From Paracoccus salipaludis (GTDB lineage Bacteria; Pseudomonadota; Alphaproteobacteria; Rhodobacterales; Rhodobacteraceae): DNA of 64,000 bases. The stretch's first letter is position 1. The number at the start of each line of letters is the position of its first letter. A model generated the notes under the pieces. The model made no database searches. It had not been told where the DNA came from and saw nothing but the letters and a program-made list of their open reading frames with translations. Where the stretch lies: assembly GCF_002287065.1 (NCBI RefSeq), contig NZ_NSJZ01000002.1, positions 372,001 to 436,000 of the forward strand, read 5' to 3'. The position numbers and the translations under genes were made by a program. Positions 27,125-35,696 of this stretch are shown here, in pieces.

Positions 27125-27799
27125 ATGCTTGCGCTGTCCAAGGTCGATGCGTCGATCAACAACATCCCGATCCTGCGCGACATCTCCTTCACCGTCGGCC
27201 CGGCGGAAACCGTTGCTCTGGTCGGGCGGAACGGTGCCGGCAAGACGACGCTTCTGCGCACCATCATGGGTTTCACCACCTGCCACGGCGAGATGCGCTT
27301 CGAGGGCGCGGACCTGCGCGCGGTCGATCCTCACCGGCGCCCGGGGCTGGGGATCGGCTATGCCCCCGAGGACCGCAGGCTCTTTTCCCGCTTCACCATC
27401 ACCCAGAACATCCTGCTTCCGGCGCAGGTGGCGAAGCTGGGCGAGACGGAGACCGCCAGCCGGCTGGAACGGGTCTATCATGTCCTGCCCGAATTGCGCG
27501 ACCTCGGCCCGCGCCCGGCCGGGTCCGTGTCGGGCGGGCAGGGGAAGATGGTCGCGCTGGGTCGCGCTCTGATGCTGTCCAGTCGGCTGCTGCTGCTGGA
27601 CGAGCCCTTCCAGGGGCTCGCCCCCGTGCTGGCGCAGCGCTACGCCGAGGCGCTCGGCAGGCTGCGCGAGATCGATCCGACCCTGGCCATCATCATCACG
27701 GAATCCAATCCCGAGCTGCTGCGCAGCTTCGCCTCCCGCACGATCACCGTCGAACGCGGGCAGATCGACAGCGACGCTTCGAACGAAAGGACGACCTGA
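27125..27799 (+). CDS. Branched-chain-type ABC transporter ATP-binding protein (LivF type)
   Basis: A 224-residue ATPase, second of the pair. Walker A is GRNGAGKTT, signature VSGGQGKM, Walker B LLLLDEPFQGLAP. The switch region is IIITESNPELL, with no histidine at the usual H-loop place; LivF proteins commonly have VEQN here, so loss of His is normal but the TESN form is less usual. It starts three bases after the LivG stop. Confidence 0.9.
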   Translation: MLALSKVDASINNIPILRDISFTVGPAETVALVGRNGAGKTTLLRTIMGFTTCHGEMRFEGADLRAVDPHRRPGLGIGYAPEDRRLFSRFTITQNILLPAQVAKLGETETASRLERVYHVLPELRDLGPRPAGSVSGGQGKMVALGRALMLSSRLLLLDEPFQGLAPVLAQRYAEALGRLREIDPTLAIIITESNPELLRSFASRTITVERGQIDSDASNERTT

Positions 27800-27800
27800 C

Positions 27801-29276
27801 ATGACCGCAGCCTGTCGCCGCGCCGAGGAGGTCGCCCCGGCCAGGGGCTTCTTCATCAACAATGAATGGCGCCCGGTCGCCGGCGGCCTGACCATCCCGG
27901 TCGTCGCCCCCGCCGAGGGCGTCGTCTTCGCCGAAATTTCTGCCGGAGGCGCCGGGGAGGTGGCCCAGGCCGTCGCCGCCGCGCGGCACGCCTTCGAGCG
28001 CGGCGAATGGTCGAGGCTGTCGGCGACCGAGCGCGGCCGCCTTCTCAGCCGCCTCGGCCAGCTGATCCTTGACAACTTCGAGGAGCTCGCCGCGCTCGAG
28101 GCCCGCGACTGCGGCAAGCCGATGAAGACCGCCCGCGCCGACATCCAGGCCGCCGCGCGCTATTTCGAATATTACGGCGGCGCGGCCGACAAGGTGCATG
28201 GCGAGCAGATCCCCTTCATGCGCGGCTACTACGTCACCGGCGAGCGCGAGCCCCTGGGCGTGACCGGCCACATCATCCCCTGGAACTATCCGGCGCAGAT
28301 GATCGGCCGGACGCTCGGCCCGGCGCTGGCGATGGGCAACGCCACGGTGCTGAAGCCCGCCGAGGACGCCTGCATGACCCCGCTGCGGATCGCCGAGCTT
28401 GCGGCCGAGGCGGGCTTTCCGCCCGGCGCGATGAACGTGGTGCCGGGCTTTGGGCACGAGGCCGGGGCGGCGCTGTCCGAGCATCCGGGCATCGACTTCA
28501 TCGCCTTCACCGGCTCGCCCCGCGTGGGCGTGATGATCCAGACCGCGGCGGCGAGGAACCACATCGGCTGCGTGCTGGAACTGGGCGGCAAGTCGCCGCA
28601 GATCGTGTTCGAGGATGCCGATCTCGACGCCGCGCTGCCGGTGATCGTGGGCGCGATCATCCAGAACGCGGGGCAGACCTGCTCGGCCGGCGCACGGGTG
28701 CTGGTCCAGAGGACGGTCTGGGACAAGCTGATGCCGATGATCGCGGAACGTTTCGCGGGGCTGCGGGCAGGGCTTCCCACGGACGATCCCGACCTCGGCC
28801 CCATCATCAGCGCCCGGCAGAAGGAATCCGTGGAAGGCTTCATCCGGCGCGCCAGGGAGGAGGGCGTTCCCGTCATCGCCGAAGGCGCCCGCCAGGACTC
28901 GGCGCCGGCGGAGGGGTTCTATGTCGCCCCCACGGTCTTTGGCCCCGTCCCGCGCGACAACAGCCTGGCGCTGGACGAGGTGTTCGGCCCGGTGCTGGCC
29001 GCGATCCCCTTCGACGACGAAGAGGACGCGATCGAACTGGCGAACGGCACGGACTACGGCCTGATCGCGGGCGTCTGGACGCGCGACACCGCGCGCGCCT
29101 TCCGGGTGTCGCGCAGGGTGCGGGCCGGGCAGGTCTACATCAACGCCTATGGTGCGGGCGGCGGGATCGAGCTGCCCTTCGGCGGCACCCGGAAATCCGG
29201 CCACGGCCGCGAAAAGGGCTTCGAGGCGCTTTACGAGTTCTCGGCGCTCAAGACCCTAGTCATCAAGCACGATTGA
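27801..29276 (+). CDS. NAD(P)-dependent aldehyde dehydrogenase
   Basis: A 491-residue ALDH-superfamily enzyme. Catalytic features are the oxyanion Asn in IPWNYPAQ, the general base in LELGGKSPQIVFEDADLD and the nucleophile Cys in NAGQTCSAGARV near residue 294. It resembles betaine and other amino- or hydroxy-aldehyde dehydrogenases, but I cannot give the substrate. It begins one base after the LivF stop, so it is cotranscribed with the importer and should act on the imported compound or its product. Confidence 0.92.
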   Translation: MTAACRRAEEVAPARGFFINNEWRPVAGGLTIPVVAPAEGVVFAEISAGGAGEVAQAVAAARHAFERGEWSRLSATERGRLLSRLGQLILDNFEELAALEARDCGKPMKTARADIQAAARYFEYYGGAADKVHGEQIPFMRGYYVTGEREPLGVTGHIIPWNYPAQMIGRTLGPALAMGNATVLKPAEDACMTPLRIAELAAEAGFPPGAMNVVPGFGHEAGAALSEHPGIDFIAFTGSPRVGVMIQTAAARNHIGCVLELGGKSPQIVFEDADLDAALPVIVGAIIQNAGQTCSAGARVLVQRTVWDKLMPMIAERFAGLRAGLPTDDPDLGPIISARQKESVEGFIRRAREEGVPVIAEGARQDSAPAEGFYVAPTVFGPVPRDNSLALDEVFGPVLAAIPFDDEEDAIELANGTDYGLIAGVWTRDTARAFRVSRRVRAGQVYINAYGAGGGIELPFGGTRKSGHGREKGFEALYEFSALKTLVIKHD

Positions 29277-29287
29277 GGAGGAAGGCA

Positions 29288-30052
29288 ATGGCTGGGCAAG
29301 CAGGACGGCTGGAAGGCAAGGTCGCGATCGTCACCGGCGCGGGTGGCGGCTTCGGCGAGGGGATCGCGAAGCTTTTCGCGCAGGAAGGCGCGCGCGTGGG
29401 CGTGCTGGACCTGCGCGGCGACGCGGCCGGGAAGGTCGCCGCCGGGATCGGCGCGAATGCGGTCGCGCTGACCGCCGACGTCACCTCGCGCGAGCAGATG
29501 GAGAAGGCGGTGCAAACGGTCGCGGACCGCTTTGGCGTGCCGGACATCTTCGTGAACAACGCCGGCTGGACGCACCGCAACAAGCCGATGCTGGAGGTCA
29601 CCGAGGAAGAGTTCGACCGCGTCTACGCGATCAACGTCAAGTCGATCTACATCATGTCCAACATCATCGTGCCCATGATGCGCCGGAAGGGGGGCGGGTC
29701 CATCGTCAACATCGGTTCGGTCGCGGGCATCCGTCCGCGCCCCGGCCTGACCTGGTACAACTCGACCAAGGGCGCGGTGAACATCCTGTCGCAGTCGATG
29801 GCGGCCGAGCTTGCGCCCGACAACATCCGCGTCAACGCGATCTGCCCGGTGATGGGTGAGACGGGCCTGCTGGAAGCGTTCATGGGCGTGCCGGACACCC
29901 CCGAGAACCGGGCCAGGTTCGTGGCCACCATCCCGATGGGGCGCATGTCGCGGCCCGAGGACATCGCCCGCGCGACGCTTTATCTTGCGTCGGACGATGC
30001 CGAGTTCATCACCGGGGTCCTGCTGCCGGTCGATGGCGGCCGCACGATCTGA
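29288..30052 (+). CDS. Short-chain dehydrogenase/reductase
   Basis: A 254-residue SDR. It has TGAGGGFGEG (cofactor loop), NNAGWTH, catalytic Ser in IGSVAG, YNSTKGA and the C-terminal ITGVLLPVDGG of classical FabG-like SDRs. The start at 29288 follows GGAGGAAGG; five further codons upstream are open. Likely an NAD(P)-dependent alcohol/ketone oxidoreductase in the same pathway as the aldehyde dehydrogenase. Confidence 0.9.
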   Translation: MAGQAGRLEGKVAIVTGAGGGFGEGIAKLFAQEGARVGVLDLRGDAAGKVAAGIGANAVALTADVTSREQMEKAVQTVADRFGVPDIFVNNAGWTHRNKPMLEVTEEEFDRVYAINVKSIYIMSNIIVPMMRRKGGGSIVNIGSVAGIRPRPGLTWYNSTKGAVNILSQSMAAELAPDNIRVNAICPVMGETGLLEAFMGVPDTPENRARFVATIPMGRMSRPEDIARATLYLASDDAEFITGVLLPVDGGRTI

Positions 30053-30104
30053 ACAAGGGCGCCCGCCCGAGGCGGCGGGCCCCGTTCCACCTGGAGAAAG
30101 CACC

Positions 30105-31247
30105 ATGCAGACCCGCGCCGCCGTCCTGAAATCCTCTCCGGTCTCGGCACCCTATGCCGAAAGCCGCCCGCTCGTCATCGAGACGGTCGAGCTCGATCCC
30201 CCCGGCCCCGAGGAGGTGCTGGTCAGGATCGAGGCGGCGGGGCTCTGCCATTCCGACCTGTCGGTCATCAACGGCAACCGTCCCCGCCCGCTGCCGATGG
30301 TGCTGGGGCACGAGGCGGCGGGAACGGTCGTGCAGGTCGGATCGGCGATCCGCGACCTCAGGGAAGGCGACCGGGTGGTGATGGCCTTCCAGCCCACCTG
30401 CGGCAGCTGCCTTCCCTGCGCCGAAGGCCGCGCGGCGCTGTGCATCCCGGGCGCCGAGGCGAACGGCAAGGGCGTCCTGATGTCCGGCGAGATCCGCCTG
30501 CATGACTGCGGGGACCATCACGACATCCATCACCATTGCGGCGTCTCGGCCTATGCCGATCACGCGGTCATCTCGCGCCATTCGCTGGTCAGGGTGGACG
30601 CCGACGACATCCCCTTCGAGGAGCTTGCCCTGTTCGGATGCGCCGTGCAGACGGGCGTGGGCGCGGTGCTGAACACCTGCCGCGTCCAGCCGGGCCAGAG
30701 CGTGGCCATCATCGGGCTGGGCGGCGTCGGCATGGCCGCGCTGCTTGGCGCCCTGGCCGCAGGCGCGACCGAGGTGCTGGCGATCGACCTGGCCGAGGAC
30801 AAGCTGGCCTTCGCACGCGAACTGGGCGCGACGCGCTGCTACAACGCGGGCGAGGAGGGGCTGGTCGAGCGGATCCGGGCCGAGACCGGGGGCGGCGTCG
30901 ATCACGCGGTCGAGCTTGCGGGTGCGGTGCCGGCGTTCCAGCTTGCCTATGCGATCACCCGGCGCGGCGGGCAGACGGTGACGGCCGGCCTTGCGCCCCC
31001 CAGCGCCGAGTTCAAGCTGCCGGCGGTCAACCTGGTGGCGGACGAACGGACGGTGAAGGGCAGCTACATGGGTTCCTGCGTGCCGCAGCGCGACATCCCG
31101 CGCTTCATCCGCATGTACCGGGCGGGCATCCTGCCGGTGGACAAGCTGCTGACCGGCAGGCTGACGCTGGACCAGATCAACGAGGGCTTCGACTGGCTCG
31201 ACCGCGGCGAAGCCATCCGCCAGGTCGTCGTCTTCGATCACGGCTGA
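30105..31247 (+). CDS. Zinc-dependent alcohol dehydrogenase (MDR family)
   Basis: A 380-residue MDR enzyme. The catalytic zinc site is AAGLCHSDLSV and GHEAAGTV. Structural zinc is given by CGSCLPCAEGRAALC (C-x2-C-x2-C-x7-C). The cofactor fold has GLGGVGMAALLGALAAGA. It resembles class III-type alcohol dehydrogenases. Unusual is a His/Cys-rich stretch, HDCGDHHDIHHHCG, near residues 129-142. GGAGAAA precedes the ATG. The 3' end overlaps the convergent LysR gene by 10 bases. Confidence 0.92.
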   Translation: MQTRAAVLKSSPVSAPYAESRPLVIETVELDPPGPEEVLVRIEAAGLCHSDLSVINGNRPRPLPMVLGHEAAGTVVQVGSAIRDLREGDRVVMAFQPTCGSCLPCAEGRAALCIPGAEANGKGVLMSGEIRLHDCGDHHDIHHHCGVSAYADHAVISRHSLVRVDADDIPFEELALFGCAVQTGVGAVLNTCRVQPGQSVAIIGLGGVGMAALLGALAAGATEVLAIDLAEDKLAFARELGATRCYNAGEEGLVERIRAETGGGVDHAVELAGAVPAFQLAYAITRRGGQTVTAGLAPPSAEFKLPAVNLVADERTVKGSYMGSCVPQRDIPRFIRMYRAGILPVDKLLTGRLTLDQINEGFDWLDRGEAIRQVVVFDHG

Positions 31248-32317
31248 CGGCGGCGGGACGAGACGACGGCGGTTCTTCGAACGGCCGGACCAAGCGCCAC
31301 GGGCAGGCCGGCATCGCCCGGACCTGTGTTCCCCGGTGCGCCTTCCTCGTTCCGGTGCGCCGCGCCGTCCGGCGCCGAGATCCGCGCGCCGATCCAGCGG
31401 CCGCTGCGGGCAAGGTCCAGCAGGGTTTCGCGCACGAGGTCATGGATCACGCCGGCGGCCTTGGTCATCGGCCTGCGGCCCGAGCGGGCAAGGTGGATGC
31501 TGCGCGTCAGGCAGGGCGCCTCGATGATCCAGCGTTGCAGCCGGCCCTCGCGGATCTCGGCGTTGATCGCGTTTTCGGGCAGGATCGAATAGCCGAACCC
31601 TTCGGCCACGAGCGACTTGATGTTGCCGTAGGAATCCACGTCGATCACCGTGTTCATCGCGGTGCCGGCGCTTTCGGCGACGCGCGTCAGCAGGTCGCGC
31701 AGGCCGTGCCCCCGGCCGGGCAGGATCAAGGGCATCTGTGCGACCGTTGCGAAGGGCAGCGCCGATCCCGGCTCGGGCATCGGTTCGGGGCGCAGGCCCC
31801 CGGTGGGGCCAAAGAACAGAAGGTCCTCGTCCAGCAACTGCTCGGTCGAGATGCCGTGCCGGTCAGCCTGCCCATACAGCACGGCAAGGTCGATGCGCTC
31901 GTCACGCATCCATTCGAGGATGAAGCCGCTCATGGCCTCGGCGATCCGCAGCTTGATCTTGGGATAGCGCGTCCGGGCGGCGGTGATCAGGGGCACGGCG
32001 ACGATCTGGCCGATCGTCCCGGGAAGGCCCAGGCGCACCTCTCCCGACGGGTCGTTGTCATGGCCCCGGATCTCCTCCTCGGCGACGGTCAGCTGGTCGA
32101 GGATGATGCGGGCGTGCCGCATCAGGATCGCGCCCGCCTCGGTCGGCTCGACCCCGCGGGGCACGCGCACCAGCAGCGGCGTGCCCATGTCCGCTTCCAT
32201 GTTGCGGACGTGCAGCGACAGGGCGGGCTGCGCGACATGCAGGAAGTTCGCCGCGCGCGAGAAGGACCCCTGTTCGACGATGGCCACGAAATATCGCAAC
32301 TGGCGAATGTCAAGCAT
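31238..32317 (-). CDS. LysR-family transcriptional regulator with extended C-terminus
   Basis: A 359-residue regulator. The N-terminal helix-turn-helix (LDIRQLRYFVAIVEQGSFSR, then AANFLHVAQPALSLHVRNME) and the effector domain (GEVRLGLPGTIGQIVAVPLI) resemble the Nac/CbbR group. The usual length is about 300-310; here about 45 extra polar residues follow (GARISAPDGAAHRNEEGAPG onward), ending inside the alcohol dehydrogenase gene on the other strand. It is convergent with the importer operon and a likely regulator of it. There is no clear ribosome site before the ATG at 32317. Confidence 0.9.
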   Translation of the reverse strand: MLDIRQLRYFVAIVEQGSFSRAANFLHVAQPALSLHVRNMEADMGTPLLVRVPRGVEPTEAGAILMRHARIILDQLTVAEEEIRGHDNDPSGEVRLGLPGTIGQIVAVPLITAARTRYPKIKLRIAEAMSGFILEWMRDERIDLAVLYGQADRHGISTEQLLDEDLLFFGPTGGLRPEPMPEPGSALPFATVAQMPLILPGRGHGLRDLLTRVAESAGTAMNTVIDVDSYGNIKSLVAEGFGYSILPENAINAEIREGRLQRWIIEAPCLTRSIHLARSGRRPMTKAAGVIHDLVRETLLDLARSGRWIGARISAPDGAAHRNEEGAPGNTGPGDAGLPVALGPAVRRTAVVSSRRRQP

Positions 32318-32337
32318 GTCGGACTAACCCATTGAAC

Positions 32338-33099
32338 CTACGGCGCCTCAGGCCCCGAAGGCAGAGCAGGCGCCGAGAGGCTCCAGCATATCATCGGTTG
32401 CGTCAGGACCGCCATGCCGTCGCGGCTGCGGATGTTGTCCCGCCAGGCGCGGGCCAGCGACGACTGGTTGCGGGCCGCGACCCGGACGCGTTCCGGCGTC
32501 ACCCGCGCCAGGTATCCGACGAAATCCTCCAATCCGGCGAAGCGGCTTTCCTGGGACCAGTGCCGCAGGTCGCGCAGGATCAGCCGGCGGTCCAGGATCA
32601 GCCTTTCGACAGCCTGTCGCGCCAAGGCGCGGATGCGGGTTTCATCCTCGATGGGCTGCATGATGCGGAAGAAGCTGCCTTGGGCAAGCGGCTCGATCAC
32701 CACCAGCCGCCCGCCCGGGCGCAGGACGGCGGCGGTGTGCAGCAATGCGGCGGGCATGGCCTCCGTGGGGATGTGATGCAGCGAGTTGACGAAGATCGCG
32801 GCGTCGAAGAGGGGAAGTCCGGCCGGAAGGTCCTCGGCCCTGGCGCAAAGGAACCGGGCCGCGGGCACGCGCTGCGTGGCGCGCGCCACCGCCGCCGCGG
32901 AAGGATCGATCCCGGTGACCCTGAAGCCGCGCCGGGACAGGGCGCGGGCGATCCCGCCGTCGCCGCAACCGACGTCCAGGACGTCCTTTGCCCCCGCCGC
33001 CTTCAGCGCATCGGTGAGGACGGAAACCGCATCGACCTGTCCCCCCGTCATGCCCGCAGGATCGGTGGCGGACTCGTCGCGTCTTGCCGAAGGGGTCAT
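32338..33099 (-). CDS. SAM-dependent class I methyltransferase
   Basis: A 253-residue protein with a methyltransferase core: DVLDVGCGDGGIARALSRRG (SAM motif I, about residues 38-57), GIDPSAAAVA (motif II), FDAAIFVNSLHHIP and LRPGGRLVVIEPL. AGGAGCAGCC precedes the ATG at 33099. It lies 20 bases upstream of the LysR gene on the same strand and is divergent from the MmgE/PrpD gene. Small-molecule methylation is likely; the substrate is unknown. Confidence 0.85.
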   Translation of the reverse strand: MTPSARRDESATDPAGMTGGQVDAVSVLTDALKAAGAKDVLDVGCGDGGIARALSRRGFRVTGIDPSAAAVARATQRVPAARFLCARAEDLPAGLPLFDAAIFVNSLHHIPTEAMPAALLHTAAVLRPGGRLVVIEPLAQGSFFRIMQPIEDETRIRALARQAVERLILDRRLILRDLRHWSQESRFAGLEDFVGYLARVTPERVRVAARNQSSLARAWRDNIRSRDGMAVLTQPMICWSLSAPALPSGPEAP

Positions 33100-33150
33100 G
33101 GCTGCTCCTGGCTTGCAGGTCAGCGGACCACGGCAAGGGCAAGACATCAA

Positions 33151-33187
33151 ATAGCCGATTCCTTTCTCTGCCATACCGCCCGGCTAT
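33151..33187. promoter_or_regulatory. Inverted repeat in the divergent methyltransferase/MmgE promoter region
   Basis: Perfect 7-bp arms ATAGCCG (33151-33157) and CGGCTAT (33181-33187), 23 bases apart, lie between divergent genes. The spacing is wide for one dimer but fits two half-sites or overlapping promoters. Only the pattern supports this. Confidence 0.3.
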
Positions 33188-33275
33188 AGGCCGAAGGTCG
33201 AAGCCCTATTGGACAGGCACGCTCCGGCCCGCAGATGATGCAGGCGCCCTAGGGCCGAGCCGGAGGAAGACTGCC

Positions 33276-34631
33276 ATGACCATCACGCGCGACCTGGCGG
33301 AGTTCGCCGCCGGAACGAAGGCGGACGAGATCCCCGCCGAGGTGATCGATCGCGCGCTGGCGCTGATGACCGACCTCGCGGGCTCGGCTATCCGCGCCGC
33401 CCATGACGCCGAATCCAGCCCCGCCATCCTGGCCATGCTGGAACGGCTTGGCCTGGCAGGAGAGGGGCCCTGCCTGGTCTTCGGAATGTCGCGCTGCTTC
33501 GGCGCAGGAGCGGCGGCGCTGCTGAACGGCGCCTTCGGCCATTCGCTCGATTTCGATGACACCCATGCCGACAGCTCGCTTCACCCGAGCGCGCCGGTCG
33601 TTCCCGCGGCGCTCGCGGCGGCCGAGCTGACCGGCGCCTCGGGGCTAGGGATGCTGGCCGCGATCGTTGTCGGCTTCGAGGTCTGCTGCCGCATCGGCAT
33701 GGCGCTGGACCCGACCGCCCATTACGCGCGCGGCTTCCACCCGACCGCCACCGCCGGAACCTTTGGCGCCGCGGCGGCGGCAGGGCGCCTGCTGGGACTG
33801 GACGCGGCTGCCATGGAGGCAGCCTTCGGAGTGGCGGCGAGCCAGGCTTCGGGCTCGTTGCAGTTCCTCGAGAACGGGGCCTGGAACAAGCGCTACCAGG
33901 TCGGCGAGGCCGCGATGAAGGGGCTGATGGCCGCCACCCTTGCCGCCGAAGGATTCCAGGGCGCCAAGGAGGCGCTTGAAGGCAGGCACGGCCTGCTGAA
34001 GGGCTACAGCGACGATGCGTCGGCCGAGCGTGCGACCGCCGGACTGGGCACGGTCTGGGAAACCATGCGGATCGGCGTGAAGCCCTATCCTGCCTGCCGC
34101 TATACCCATGCGGCCGTGGACGGGCTTCTGCAACTGCGGCAGGCGCATGGCTGGGCCGCCGACGACATCGCCCGCGTCAGCGTCGGGCTGCACCGCAACG
34201 GGATCGCGCTGGTTGGCGCACCGCTTGAAGAAAAGCGCCGCGCCCGCACCATCGTCGAGGGGCAGTTCTCGATGCCATATGCGGCCGCCGTCGCCCTGCT
34301 GCGCGGCCAGTTCGGCTGGGACGATTATGACCTGCTGGGCGATGCCGGGGCCGAGGCCGTCGCGGCGCGGGTGGATGTCTGGAACGATCCGTCGCTGGAA
34401 GGCTTGCGCCACCCCTTCGGCGCGACGCTGAAGGTCGAGGCCCGGGGCGAGACGCACGAACTGCGCATCCCCGATCCATCGGGCGAGCCCGAGACCTTCC
34501 CCGACCCCGAGGCCTTGGCGCGCAAGTTCGCCGCCCTGACCCGCCCTGTTTCCAACAGCCGCGACACGGACTGGCTGTCTCTGCTGGGCGGACTGCGCGA
34601 GGCCGCGTCGGTTCGCCAGCAGATGTCCTGA
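33276..34631 (+). CDS. MmgE/PrpD family protein
   Basis: A 451-residue member of the 2-methylcitrate dehydratase-like family. Conserved stretches are GAFGHSLDFDDTHADSSLHP (about residues 82-101), ARGFHPTATAGTFGAAAAAG, NKRYQVGEAAMKGL and KPYPACRYTHAAVDG. Members include methylcitrate dehydratase, cis-aconitate decarboxylase and iminodisuccinate epimerase, so a hydro-lyase or related reaction on a carboxylic acid is expected. There is no prpC or prpB nearby, so propionate degradation is not supported. GGAGGAAGA precedes the ATG. Confidence 0.88.
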   Translation: MTITRDLAEFAAGTKADEIPAEVIDRALALMTDLAGSAIRAAHDAESSPAILAMLERLGLAGEGPCLVFGMSRCFGAGAAALLNGAFGHSLDFDDTHADSSLHPSAPVVPAALAAAELTGASGLGMLAAIVVGFEVCCRIGMALDPTAHYARGFHPTATAGTFGAAAAAGRLLGLDAAAMEAAFGVAASQASGSLQFLENGAWNKRYQVGEAAMKGLMAATLAAEGFQGAKEALEGRHGLLKGYSDDASAERATAGLGTVWETMRIGVKPYPACRYTHAAVDGLLQLRQAHGWAADDIARVSVGLHRNGIALVGAPLEEKRRARTIVEGQFSMPYAAAVALLRGQFGWDDYDLLGDAGAEAVAARVDVWNDPSLEGLRHPFGATLKVEARGETHELRIPDPSGEPETFPDPEALARKFAALTRPVSNSRDTDWLSLLGGLREAASVRQQMS

Positions 34632-34671
34632 CGCCCGGCGAGAACGCCCGCCGCGCCTGTCCGCGCCCGCG

Positions 34672-34703
34672 GGCTTCAGGGAAGCCGAAGGGCCATGCGG
34701 CCC
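34672..34703. terminator. Paired hairpins between convergent genes
   Basis: Two small stems sit between the convergent MmgE/PrpD and hydrolase genes: GGCTTC-AGG-GAAGCC (34672-34686) and GGGCC-ATGC-GGCCC (34690-34703). Neither has a T-tail. Placement suggests transcript ends for one or both genes. Confidence 0.35.
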
Positions 34704-34724
34704 CCCGGCGTCGGGGCGGTGGAG

Positions 34725-35696
34725 TCACCCGTGCCGGACGGGGATCGGAACATATTCGAACCCTTGCCCCTCGCGGCGGATGTGGCCCAAGCCCGGGAAG
34801 GGGAAGTGATAGCCGATCAGCGGCAACTGCTCGGCTGCCGCCATGTCGAACAGCTTGATCCTGGTTTCCGCAGCCTGGTTCGGATCGGTGTCATAGGCGA
34901 AGGCCCAGCCGGGGTTCTCGAACAGCAGCGCATAGTGGTGGACCACGTCGCCGACGTTGAGGAAGGACTGGTTCCCCGAACTGATCAGGTAGGAGGTATG
35001 GCCGACGGTATGGCCGGGGGTGCTGATCGCCGTGATGCCGGGCAGCACCTCTGCCTTGTCGGTGACAAAGGTCAGCCGGTCGCGGTAGGGCAGCAGGTTG
35101 TGCCGCGCGGCCTTGACGAAGGCGGGCTGCGACCCTTCCCCCGACAGCTTCGCCTCGTCGGTCCAGAAGTCGAAGTCGGCCTGCGACATGTGAAGCTGCG
35201 CATTGGGGAAGTTCAGCGTCCCGTCAGCTGCGACAAGGCCCGAGCAGTGGTCGATATGGGCATGGGTCAGGACGATGTCGTCCACCTGGCCGGGCTCGAT
35301 CCCCGCGGCGGAAAGGTTGCCCAGCAGCCGCCCGGACTGGTCGCCGAACATGGCGTCCCTGCCCATGCCGCTGTCGAGCAGCACCACCCGTTCGCCGATG
35401 TTCAGGACAAGGCAGTTCTGTTCCAGCATCATCGGGCTGACCGGCAGGAACTCGTCCTTCAGGATGCTTGCGATGGTGTCGGGCGAGGCGGCGGGGAACT
35501 GGTCGTTCGCCGAGCCGAGGTTCAGCAATCCGTCCGAGATGATCGTCGCCTCGATGTCACCGATGGGAAAGCGATACCATCCGGGGATTGTCGTGCCGAT
35601 CTGCGGTGCGCGTGCCAGGCCGGCACCCGGAAGCAATGCGCTGGCGACAAGGCCGCTCGTGGCCGCCAGAAAGTGCCGCCGGTTCAAGTTCGCCAT
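34725..35696 (-). CDS. Tat-exported metallo-beta-lactamase-fold hydrolase
   Basis: A 323-residue protein. The N-terminus is a twin-arginine signal (MANLNRRHFLAATSGLVASA), so it should be exported folded to the periplasm. The metal site is LTHAHIDHCSG (HxHxDH, about residue 145), followed by STPGHTVGHTSY and a final YHFPFPGLGHI. The fold covers lactonases, arylsulfatase-like and glyoxalase II-like enzymes; the substrate is unknown. The start at 35696 is fixed by GGAGGAAAG. It is convergent with MmgE/PrpD. Confidence 0.9.
   Translation of the reverse strand: MANLNRRHFLAATSGLVASALLPGAGLARAPQIGTTIPGWYRFPIGDIEATIISDGLLNLGSANDQFPAASPDTIASILKDEFLPVSPMMLEQNCLVLNIGERVVLLDSGMGRDAMFGDQSGRLLGNLSAAGIEPGQVDDIVLTHAHIDHCSGLVAADGTLNFPNAQLHMSQADFDFWTDEAKLSGEGSQPAFVKAARHNLLPYRDRLTFVTDKAEVLPGITAISTPGHTVGHTSYLISSGNQSFLNVGDVVHHYALLFENPGWAFAYDTDPNQAAETRIKLFDMAAAEQLPLIGYHFPFPGLGHIRREGQGFEYVPIPVRHG

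Noticed and set aside
23081..27799. Calling the importer a leucine/isoleucine/valine transporter and naming livKHMGF
   Set aside because: The family label is right but the cotranscribed oxidoreductases and lack of branched-chain catabolic genes make the substrate unknown.
33276..34631. Naming the MmgE/PrpD gene prpD
   Set aside because: No methylcitrate synthase or methylisocitrate lyase is nearby, and the family covers several reactions.
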